Positions 6,773 to 14,192 of a stretch of DNA of 18,870 nt are shown one piece after another. The position numbers and the translations under genes are program-made. Position 1 is the stretch's first letter; each line of letters starts with the position of its first letter. Source of the DNA: Candidatus Peregrinibacteria bacterium (lineage in GTDB: Bacteria > Patescibacteriota > Gracilibacteria > UBA1369 > LOWO2-01-FULL-3); the NCBI GenBank assembly GCA_016186245.1, contig JACPLZ010000042.1, forward strand, positions 1-18,870, given 5' to 3'. The notes beneath the pieces were generated by a model. That model saw nothing but the letters and a program-made list of their open reading frames with translations, did not search any database and was not told the origin of the DNA.

Positions 6773-9700
6773 AATACATTCATTGATTGCCGCGTTGCGG
6801 TGTTGCCTTTTGAGTAGTATTGTTTGGCGTTTTTGAAGCTCTTCTGCGCTCAACACGTCTACTGTCTGTGGCCTAAAATCCTGACGCTGGCTTCTTTGTT
6901 CTACTCTCTTGCCAACAGCATCGCCCACTACCCATCCGATGCCAGGGAAAAAAGCGTTTACAATCCCGTGTTCGCCATTCATTACTATGTCCAATTTTGC
7001 AGGTATTCCGGCTTCGCGCAAAGCCCACGCAAAGAGAGTGTTATGAACATCGCAATCGCCTGCACCAATTGTCGGCAGTTTTGGCGAACCGAGAAGAAAT
7101 TCAATCAATGTCTTTTGAGGCAATAAACCAAGCTGAAATTCCGTATAAGCCTGCACTGTTTCTGGCGCATCCGAATATTCCCGTGAACTTACATAATGGT
7201 AGAGGAATTTAAATCTTTCGTAAGGTTGTAACCGGTGCAATTCTTTGAAAAAATCTTTCCAGGTATGTACGTTTGGCATTTGCTTCCATGAAAATGGCAA
7301 AGATGAAAGATCAATATCGGGTGTAGAAGTATAATACTTATAAGCATCGGAAGAAAATGTTTGATAATCTGCATCACTAATCTTAGCTGCAGCCTCTTCA
7401 AAATTTACGGCCATCCTGGTGTTGTAGATTATTTTCTTTGCCCCATCCGCATCAATATTCACAAGCATGCCATCTTCCTGCGGTTTCGCAGAATACGGCA
7501 ATAAATTTCCGTCCTTATCAAGCACCTGTATGCTTCCGACATCAATGATTGCCGAGCTTGCGGTTCTAATGAAAGTTTGCCCGGGCGAAGTGATTGCCTG
7601 CAAATGCATCCATGTCAATTGGTTGGGATAGTTTTGGTATGGAAATTGAGGTGCATCCGGATCATTGTTCCAATTAGTTCCGTCAAACTGATGATATTCG
7701 TAATCACTCATCCAAAAGCCATCCCACTGATTATAATTTGGTGTTGAAAGAAAAACAGTTTCCATCCATTCCGGACTATCCATCTCTTCCGTAATCCCTT
7801 CGGCAAGGCTCCTTGCCGTAACACCGGGAAGATGTCTGCCCTTATAAATGGGCCGGCTGTAAATCATATCTCCGCCTTTAAACAAATCTGGGAAATCGAT
7901 GTCCGGAATAATGCCTGACAAATCTATTTTCGGCAGGATATTTGGCAAGGCGGTCGCCAGCCGGGTGAAGCTGCCAAAATCGATATTATTAAAAATTGCC
8001 GGCATATTTACCCTGTCTGCAAGTAACAGGCTGGCGCCGCTACCCATCAATAAAAAGATAGCTGTACGCAAGTTTCTCTGTATTCTTGGAATTCTATCAG
8101 GTTGCCGCTGCTCTAACACATCGTCTTTCGGCTCACTTTCCGTCTGTTGCCTAAACACCATTAAGTCCCGCAGTTTTTGTATCTGTTCTACCGGCCAATT
8201 GGCAACACCTTTACTCAAATCCAGCAGGCGTTTTTTTGTTTCCTTAATCTGATCCGCACGCCATTTCGCAGAAGCTTTACCATATTTCCGCAATTGTTTA
8301 ATTATTCTTCTGGACAACGCCGCCTCGCGCTTTGCCTTTTCTTCCTTTGCCTCCGTTGTCATGGAACCGAAAAGATTTTTCAGTCCATCTTCCAAATCCT
8401 CCGATTCAAGTTTATCTATCGACTGGCCAAGCAGATCTCGAATCTGCCCTGATCTAACGAGACATTCCATAAGAGTTGAAAATACATTATCCATATACAG
8501 GCTTGCCTGCACATTATCCTTGAATACATCTCCCAAACTGTAATTCATGACGCGCATCATTGCCTGCAACCCTTTGGAAAGCTCCATTAAACGATTGGCA
8601 AAAATAAAAATTCTGCCGGATTCCGTATCAAAAAATCCGCCAAATTCATCAAGATTATCGCCATTTTTATTTTTTAACTGTTTGACAATGGTTATTTTTG
8701 CCGGATCCCATTCGACAAGATTATCGCCAACTTTTGCGCCGCTTATTTCCAGCTTTTCCTTGAGCCATGATCGGACGTTGGCTCCAAAAGCAAGCAAAGA
8801 TGCTACATTGTCCGAAATATTTTTTTGCTCCTTGTATTCTCCAACGCAGGCAAGTCCGCTAAGTGATGGTACTTTGGCTTCCTGCACAAGAATACGGGCA
8901 AGAGATTCCGGAAATGAAATTTGCTGATAGCCGAAACGACTTGCAACAGCGGCTGCCAGCATATTTTGCCCATCCGCCACAACAGTCTTTTTACCAAATT
9001 CGGCAAAAAATGCTTTTCTCCAGGCCTCAGGATGTTTCAGGCAGGTCATTCCATTGATATCCGCATATTTACTTTCACCAGAGGCTCCGCTAAGGATTTT
9101 TTGAATTACTCCGGCGTCGCTTAAATTCTCCAAAATCTGAGAAGGCGCATTTTCGTCATCCGATCTCACGCAATAAGTGGCCAGAAAAATATTTTTTTCT
9201 TCTGTGGCATCTTCGATAATCCCATGTCTAAAAATCAATCCTCCATCAGTTTTTACCAGATCTCCAGACGGAGTTCTTTCAAGCGGTTTGTAACCGGGAT
9301 CCAAATCAAGAACCTGCGTTTTCATATGACGGAGGGAAGCCAAAAAATCCGTACTTGGTCCGAAAATCGTTAGTGCGGTTGAGTTACAGGATCCGCCATC
9401 TCCAAGATTCTGAATTTTATAACAGGATGCCCAACGGTCACTTTCATCTATTCTAATAAGTAAATTCCCGGATTTTACGGTAAAAGTGGCACCCTGCATT
9501 TTCATGAAAGAACATAGAGAATGAAGGCAGGGCGCCGCTTTTTTACCGCGGTCATCATAATCCAAATCGTCTTTGGTTACCTTGGTGGCTTTCCCGACGA
9601 AACGGTACGCTGTTGTCTGTCCTTCAACCCCTCCTGTCCATTCTTTATAAGGCATCCACGTTTCTGTTTTTTTATCATCTTTCCCGCTTTTTTGAACAAG

Positions 9701-11818
9701 CACCTCTATCTCGCAACTTCCCATGAAACGCCATAATCCAACATGAATGTTTTCCAGATTAATATTTTTTGCCGCAACCTTCATGGGTACATCCATGTTT
9801 TTTCGCACGATATTTTTTTCCAGAATTTCCTCGGCGGTTAAAATTCCAGCTCTATTTAAAAATTCGTGCAGCATCGGGGACTCATGCACGTCAATGCAGG
9901 CATACCCCTTTTCTTGCAGAGCCATTTCCGAATCCATATGAGAATCATTTGCGGATTTCAGAAAGCACTTTTGGGGGTCTGTTACATTAAAAACCTCATA
10001 AGCTGTTTTCTTAAATAAATCTGCCGATGGATAATTTGCATGCGGCGCACTCCAGCCGCTGCAACATTGATTCAGTTCATAAGTTTTTTGGCCGCCATTG
10101 TATTGAGTAAAGAGCTCCATCACCACCCGCTCATTTTTTATATTCGCCCATACATCAATAACAGCGCTCTGAATAGTGCTTTCATCAATAGAGTATAGCG
10201 CACTCACTCTATCTTTGAAGTTATAAGAAAAAAGTGGCGGATAATGGAAAGCGGAACCGACTTTCATGGCTTTAGCGTCGACAAAAAAATCACTTCCTTT
10301 TTCAAGCACATCGCCTTTTGGCGTGCAGGCCAATGCACCGGGGATTTCCTCACTATTGAAAATGGTTTTTGTAGACTTGAAGCGTCTCTGCAAAATCTGG
10401 GTGAGGAATCTTGAGCCGCCGATTGTCAAAGCGCTCAAACCACCTTTTTCTTTCAAGAATTTTTCCGCTTCCTCGTAACCATCGCCCATGGTAGAAAATG
10501 TTTTGTTTGGATCCGGAATTTCATAAACCTCACAGGCTACTTCTCCAAACAGGTCGACTGCTTCATGATCCCAGAATGCACCGTCCACATATCTGCCGAA
10601 AACTGTCAGTTCATAGCAGCTTTTGCCGGCTTTATGGGCGGTAATTAAATCCTTTACCGCCTGGCGGTTGCGATTATTTTTCCAAATATTATGAATATGA
10701 GAAATCGCATCATGCAGATTAATACGGCCGCGGTTTCTATCCTGCACTACAAAACGCGTAAGGTTATACGAAAACAGAAACGGCTGATCCGGCGGCGGAA
10801 CAACAGGATATGCCCGACCCTTTACGAAAAGGATGTTGCAGTCCTTTTTATCAACGATATCACCGTAAGCTGTCTTTGAAAGAACAGTAAAGTCAGCGCC
10901 GCGCAAGGGCAGATAAAAATCATCAATTCCACGCAGAATTTCTATGAATTCCGGACCGAATTTACGAAATTCCACTTCCGTACCGGGTAAAATATCATCA
11001 TGAAATTCCACATCATAACCAAGCTGGGAAACTGTGCGCCCTGTGGCTATCTGTTTAAAAACACAAGGTTTTGCGCGCCAATTTCTTGCAGACTTAACAA
11101 CCTCCATCCCGATACGGCAAGCTGTGACATCTGCCATATTTCCGCCTTCGCCAAATTTTCCGGCAGCATCTGAATCGGGGTCTTTTGAACTGCCGAATAT
11201 TCCCAATTCCGTTGGTGCATAACCGCCACCATTGTCCACGATTCTCACAGCTTCCACGTCCTCATTTTTAAGTTTCTTTAACTCCCTGGGGGTAAATGAT
11301 TTCCACGATTTCCATTTGCCGCTGATGCAGACCTCAATTCCAAACCAGGTTCCATTACTGTCGGACGGTTCAGCATTTTGGAGCGTTTCCAGCAAGATAT
11401 TTATCATCGCCCATTTGTCGCTTTCGTAGTCGGTTGTGATACTGTGTTCAATGCGTCTTTTAAAAACAGGAGCGGTGTTACGGGCATAAGTTGACGGTAA
11501 ATCCTTGGGTCTATGGGATTCCATCCAATAACGATTATTCTGCCTTTCTTCTCGTAATTTATCCGCGACCTTGGGGGGAGGAAATTTTGCATCAACCTCG
11601 CCAAGCACAACAAAGCGTTGAAATTTTATCTGCTGCAAAACAGTGCGGGCGGCCTCAAGCTCCGCTTCAATTGCTCCGGCGTCATTGCCTCTTGCCGTCG
11701 CTTCAATTTTTAGTGTTTCCAATTCAAAAACCCGCTTTTGAACATCGCGCTGATCCACTTCTGTATCTCGGACAGAAGGCAGTCTGCTATCATGATTTTG
11801 TGCAAAGGAAGAATGCAT
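6758..11818 (-). CDS. Giant GHKL ATPase - membrane segment - transglutaminase-like protein (1686 aa)
   Basis: I know of no described system with this layout. Residues 20-70 are a charged helix, possibly coiled coil. Residues about 115-315 are a GHKL ATPase: N-box with Glu144 and Asn148 (NILLETLQNA), G1 box Asp195 (VRIVDNGGGY), and lid motif GKFGEGG (220-226). Three diverged repeats begin near residues 319, 502 and 852. A degenerate ATPase-like copy may lie at about 690-850. Residues 1155-1245 are highly charged and helical. A single short hydrophobic span (about 1252-1268) is preceded by basic residues, which predicts the N-terminus inside and C-terminus outside. Residues about 1500-1650 are transglutaminase-like with triad Cys1589 (GAGDCDVHN), His1617 (GEHGIVNAFF) and Asp1633 (WVVGDAVG), plus the family LREAGIPAKL. 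There is no signal peptide or Shine-Dalgarno sequence. Single-gene unit. Domain calls are strong at both ends; the role is unknown. Confidence 0.9.
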   Translation of the reverse strand: MHSSFAQNHDSRLPSVRDTEVDQRDVQKRVFELETLKIEATARGNDAGAIEAELEAARTVLQQIKFQRFVVLGEVDAKFPPPKVADKLREERQNNRYWMESHRPKDLPSTYARNTAPVFKRRIEHSITTDYESDKWAMINILLETLQNAEPSDSNGTWFGIEVCISGKWKSWKSFTPRELKKLKNEDVEAVRIVDNGGGYAPTELGIFGSSKDPDSDAAGKFGEGGNMADVTACRIGMEVVKSARNWRAKPCVFKQIATGRTVSQLGYDVEFHDDILPGTEVEFRKFGPEFIEILRGIDDFYLPLRGADFTVLSKTAYGDIVDKKDCNILFVKGRAYPVVPPPDQPFLFSYNLTRFVVQDRNRGRINLHDAISHIHNIWKNNRNRQAVKDLITAHKAGKSCYELTVFGRYVDGAFWDHEAVDLFGEVACEVYEIPDPNKTFSTMGDGYEEAEKFLKEKGGLSALTIGGSRFLTQILQRRFKSTKTIFNSEEIPGALACTPKGDVLEKGSDFFVDAKAMKVGSAFHYPPLFSYNFKDRVSALYSIDESTIQSAVIDVWANIKNERVVMELFTQYNGGQKTYELNQCCSGWSAPHANYPSADLFKKTAYEVFNVTDPQKCFLKSANDSHMDSEMALQEKGYACIDVHESPMLHEFLNRAGILTAEEILEKNIVRKNMDVPMKVAAKNINLENIHVGLWRFMGSCEIEVLVQKSGKDDKKTETWMPYKEWTGGVEGQTTAYRFVGKATKVTKDDLDYDDRGKKAAPCLHSLCSFMKMQGATFTVKSGNLLIRIDESDRWASCYKIQNLGDGGSCNSTALTIFGPSTDFLASLRHMKTQVLDLDPGYKPLERTPSGDLVKTDGGLIFRHGIIEDATEEKNIFLATYCVRSDDENAPSQILENLSDAGVIQKILSGASGESKYADINGMTCLKHPEAWRKAFFAEFGKKTVVADGQNMLAAAVASRFGYQQISFPESLARILVQEAKVPSLSGLACVGEYKEQKNISDNVASLLAFGANVRSWLKEKLEISGAKVGDNLVEWDPAKITIVKQLKNKNGDNLDEFGGFFDTESGRIFIFANRLMELSKGLQAMMRVMNYSLGDVFKDNVQASLYMDNVFSTLMECLVRSGQIRDLLGQSIDKLESEDLEDGLKNLFGSMTTEAKEEKAKREAALSRRIIKQLRKYGKASAKWRADQIKETKKRLLDLSKGVANWPVEQIQKLRDLMVFRQQTESEPKDDVLEQRQPDRIPRIQRNLRTAIFLLMGSGASLLLADRVNMPAIFNNIDFGSFTRLATALPNILPKIDLSGIIPDIDFPDLFKGGDMIYSRPIYKGRHLPGVTARSLAEGITEEMDSPEWMETVFLSTPNYNQWDGFWMSDYEYHQFDGTNWNNDPDAPQFPYQNYPNQLTWMHLQAITSPGQTFIRTASSAIIDVGSIQVLDKDGNLLPYSAKPQEDGMLVNIDADGAKKIIYNTRMAVNFEEAAAKISDADYQTFSSDAYKYYTSTPDIDLSSLPFSWKQMPNVHTWKDFFKELHRLQPYERFKFLYHYVSSREYSDAPETVQAYTEFQLGLLPQKTLIEFLLGSPKLPTIGAGDCDVHNTLFAWALREAGIPAKLDIVMNGEHGIVNAFFPGIGWVVGDAVGKRVEQRSQRQDFRPQTVDVLSAEELQKRQTILLKRQHRNAAINECIKNID

Positions 11819-12123
11819 AGGTTGAGGCGGTAATTTTCAGCCACTTGACAAGATTAAAAATCTATGTATAATCAGGGATGCACACTATCATTATATAGCG
11901 TATTTGTCAATAGTATTTCGATTCTGTCAAGCTCATTGAAATAACAGGTTAGAAATGGTACAGAAGGGAGCTATCTGGAAAGAAGAATAAGTTTTTCCCT
12001 CATCTTCCTTGTCTTCTGACGAGGTAAAGGCGAGGCGGCGAATTTTCCTTTCCGGATATTCTCCCTGCTGTTTGAGTTTCTCTGGAGCCACAGGCCGTTT
12101 AGGCCGAGTGGAGAGGTTGGACA
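11819..12123. other. Divergent control region with long plus-strand leader
   Basis: This 305-bp gap holds the plus-strand promoter (11845-11872) and, on the minus strand, a TATAAT at 11890-11895 that could serve the giant gene with a leader of about 65 nt but lacks a good -35. The promoter spacer contains the small inverted repeat AGATT-AAA-AATCT (11851-11863). TGTCAA occurs at 11905-11910 and 11925-11930, exactly 20 bp apart. Downstream of about 11985 the sequence becomes GC-richer and has a GGCC-GTTTA-GGCC hairpin near 12092-12104. I see no tRNA, known riboswitch or protein gene here. Confidence 0.5.
11845..11872 (+). promoter_or_regulatory. Near-consensus sigma-70 promoter
   Basis: TTGACA (11845-11850), a 16-bp spacer and TATAAT (11867-11872), both boxes perfect. 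Transcription would start near 11879, about 245 nt before the only plus-strand gene that follows (12124). Either that leader is regulatory or a short RNA is made here. Confidence 0.7.
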
Positions 12124-12345
12124 ATGGAGCGGTTCGCACACAAGATCAGCGTTGTCATCCCTGTCCTCATGTTCCTCTGCACGAGCACCCTGGCATTCGC
12201 CAGGGAGCGGAGTGGAGGAGGCGGAGGCGCACCTTCGGTGGTGGTGCACCAAGGCCTCACGGCGATGCAACTGGTCGGCATTCTGGTCATCTTTGCCGCA
12301 GTGATTCTGGGCGGCGTCTACCTCATCATCAACAAGCGGCTGTAG
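12124..12345 (+). CDS. Small exported/membrane protein of foreign character (73 aa)
   Basis: Not recognised. Residues 1-26 look like a signal peptide (MERFAHK, hydrophobic core, then LAFA followed by RER). A Gly-rich linker follows (RSGGGGGAP), then a clear membrane span at about 46-69 (AMQLVGILVIFAAVILGGVYLII) ending in NKRL. The mature form would be about 47 residues with its C-terminus at or inside the membrane. Unlike nearly every other gene here it has a strong Shine-Dalgarno sequence, GGAGAGG at 12110-12116, 7 nt before the ATG. It is also visibly GC-rich (about 60% by eye) with G/C-ending codons (CTC, CTG, ATC, GTC, GTG, AAG), against A/T-ending choices in its neighbours. This suggests recent transfer or an assembly join. 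Whether it is expressed is uncertain. Confidence 0.65.
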   Translation: MERFAHKISVVIPVLMFLCTSTLAFARERSGGGGGAPSVVVHQGLTAMQLVGILVIFAAVILGGVYLIINKRL

Positions 12346-12376
12346 CCGCAGAAAGGAGACTCAACAAGCAGGGCTT

Positions 12377-12402
12377 CCCCCATTGACTTAGGTCGATGGG
12401 GG
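12377..12402 (+). terminator. Strong GC hairpin after the small gene
   Basis: CCCCCAT (12377-12383) pairs with ATGGGGG (12396-12402); inside it GAC (12385-12387) pairs with GTC (12392-12394) around TTAG, with one T-G opposition. It lies 31 bp after the stop codon. There is no T-run on the plus strand, so an intrinsic terminator is not proven; an attenuator or an mRNA end-protecting stem would look the same. Confidence 0.5.
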
Positions 12403-12438
12403 AACTTGCCATGCCTGTGGATATCCAAAACCTGTAAA

Positions 12439-12468
12439 ATTTTATGGCGTTAGGGTTTATTTTATGGC
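12439..12468 (+). repeat. 10-bp direct repeat upstream of pilB, possible operator
   Basis: ATTTTATGGC occurs at 12439-12448 and 12459-12468, a period of exactly 20 bp, about two helical turns. The second copy covers the -35 position of the pilB promoter, so a protein bound to both could control it. No known factor is implied. Confidence 0.45.
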
Positions 12469-12475
12469 CTTTTTC

Positions 12476-12484
12476 TGCTATAAT
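12476..12484 (+). promoter_or_regulatory. Extended -10 promoter of pilB
   Basis: TGCTATAAT, an extended -10 with a perfect TATAAT at 12479-12484. Transcription should start near 12491, about 16 nt before the ATG at 12507. The -35 position (TTTATT) is poor, as is often so with extended -10 promoters. Confidence 0.65.
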
Positions 12485-12506
12485 ACCCTGATATTTTAAA
12501 CATTGT

Positions 12507-14192
12507 ATGGCAGATAAAGACGCTGTAATCAGGGCTCAAAAAACTGCTTCAAAGGATGGCGGTAAAATTGCCGCGAGTGCAGGCATGGAAAGCAACATTG
12601 AGCGGGTAAACCGTGAGTTTCAGGAAAAGTCCGCGCTAAAAGCGGCGAAAGATCTCGGACTGTCTTACATAAACATAGGAAAAACGCCGTTAAATCCGGA
12701 CGTATTAAAACTGGTGGATTTTGAAATGGCAAAAGAAGGGAGAATAATCGCGTTTTTCCGTGTCGGTAAAAAACTGAGGGCGGCGGTGGAGTCGCCAAAC
12801 AATCCCAAAACAAAAACCGCAATCAAAGACCTGACGGAACGGGGATTTGAAGTCGGATTAACCCTTGCTTCAGCCGCCGGAATTGATGAAGCACTGAAAA
12901 CATATCAGGATATAAAGACATATGAGAAACCAAAAATTATTGAAACCGTGGAAGAAAAAGCCATGAACACATATGAAAAAGAAATAAAAATCCTATCGGA
13001 CCTGCCTGAAAAATTAGACCTGGTAACTGCGGAGGAGGCGCTTAATCTTTTGAATATTGGCGCAATGAAAACTGCCGCGTCCGATATTCATTATGAGCCG
13101 CAGGAAAAAGGGGTGGCGGTCAGACTGAGAATTGACGGCGTGCTACATAAGGTGTTTGAGCTCGATGCGGCCATGTTTGCAAAAATTTCAGGCCAGATAA
13201 AGTATGAGGCCGGCATGCGGCTCAATGTAAATTCAATTCCACAGGATGGCAGATATGTTTTTAATTATAACGAAAAGAAAATTGCGGTGCGTGTCTCTTC
13301 CATTCCAACTCCATATGGCGAAGCGTTTGTATGCCGGTTTTTGGTCGGCGGAAATTCCATTATGAGTTTGCAGGAGCTTGGCTTCACGGGAAAATCACTC
13401 GCAATACTGGAACAGGCCGGCAATATAAATAACGGCATGATTCTTTGTTGCGGCCCCACCGGCAGCGGCAAAACAACAACGCTCTATTCCATTTTGAATA
13501 AAATGAATACTCCCGAGAACAAAATCATCACCCTGGAAGACCCGGTGGAATTTTATATCAAAGGAGTTACCCAAAGCCAGATTGATGAAAAGCACGGATA
13601 TAATTTTGGCGAAGGTTTAAAGGCCGTATTAAGGCAGGACCCGGATATTGTAATGCTTGGGGAAATACGCGATTTGCAGACAGCCGAAACTGCCGCGCGG
13701 GCGGCTCTTACCGGCCATATCCTGCTGAGCACATTGCATACAAACAGCGCGGTGGAAACAATCCCACGCCTTGTAAATATAGGCTTGCCTGCTTTTATGA
13801 TAGCGCCGGCCATAAATACAATAATTGCGCAGAGACTTGTGCGCAGAGTTTGCAAATGCGCAAAACTCCGCGACATAAGTCCTTCCGAAAAAGCGGAAAT
13901 GGAAAAAATTGCGGATGTGAAAATCCCTCAGCAATTATTGAAAGCGGGAAATTGCAAAGACTGCAGCAGCACGGGTTACAAAGGCCGGACAGTCATCGCG
14001 GAGACTCTTATTTTAAGCGTGGCCATGAAAGATCTGATTCTGAAAAATGCTCCGCTTGCAGACCTGTCGGCGCAGGCAAAAAAAGAAGGCATGGTAACAA
14101 TGCAGGAAGATGGTATCGCAAAAGTGATCGCGGGAGTTACTACTTTGGAGGAAGTTCATCGGGTGATAAGCGTTCAAGGTTCTCAAGCTTAG
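12507..14192 (+). CDS. pilB: Type IV pilus / type II secretion assembly ATPase (PilB/GspE family)
   Basis: A 561-residue cytoplasmic hexameric ATPase that powers pilin polymerisation. Residues 1-45 are a variable charged leader, 46-135 resemble the GspE/PilB N-terminal domain, and about 175-290 form the N2 domain (ASDIHYEPQEKGVAVRLRIDG). The motor core has Walker A GPTGSGKTT (316-324), the Asp box ITLEDPVEF (341-349), Walker B DPDIVMLGEIRD (378-389) and the His box LTGHILLSTLHTNSA (401-415). The zinc site is CKC at 449-451 and CKDC at 483-486, with the first pair spaced CxC rather than the usual CxxC. Type IV pili in such cells serve attachment and DNA uptake, which fits dprA nearby. No pilC, pilT or pilin gene is adjacent. 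The gene overlaps the converging MFS gene by 53 bp. Confidence 0.96.
   Translation: MADKDAVIRAQKTASKDGGKIAASAGMESNIERVNREFQEKSALKAAKDLGLSYINIGKTPLNPDVLKLVDFEMAKEGRIIAFFRVGKKLRAAVESPNNPKTKTAIKDLTERGFEVGLTLASAAGIDEALKTYQDIKTYEKPKIIETVEEKAMNTYEKEIKILSDLPEKLDLVTAEEALNLLNIGAMKTAASDIHYEPQEKGVAVRLRIDGVLHKVFELDAAMFAKISGQIKYEAGMRLNVNSIPQDGRYVFNYNEKKIAVRVSSIPTPYGEAFVCRFLVGGNSIMSLQELGFTGKSLAILEQAGNINNGMILCCGPTGSGKTTTLYSILNKMNTPENKIITLEDPVEFYIKGVTQSQIDEKHGYNFGEGLKAVLRQDPDIVMLGEIRDLQTAETAARAALTGHILLSTLHTNSAVETIPRLVNIGLPAFMIAPAINTIIAQRLVRRVCKCAKLRDISPSEKAEMEKIADVKIPQQLLKAGNCKDCSSTGYKGRTVIAETLILSVAMKDLILKNAPLADLSAQAKKEGMVTMQEDGIAKVIAGVTTLEEVHRVISVQGSQA

Noticed and set aside
6758..11818. Reading the giant gene as part of a phage-defence island
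   Set aside because: GHKL ATPases occur in some defence systems, but there is no nuclease, toxin or other defence gene beside it, and the membrane and transglutaminase parts fit an envelope role as well. The sequence does not decide.
11928..11935. CAAGCTCA as a third copy of the REP-like core
   Set aside because: Only 8 of 11 core bases match and there are no complementary arms beside it, so it is probably chance.
12009..12386. A 125-codon plus-strand frame across the GC-rich cassette
   Set aside because: The product is Arg/His/Pro-rich without any fold-like pattern, a typical frame-shifted reading of GC-rich DNA. The 73-residue frame has the Shine-Dalgarno sequence, signal peptide and membrane span.
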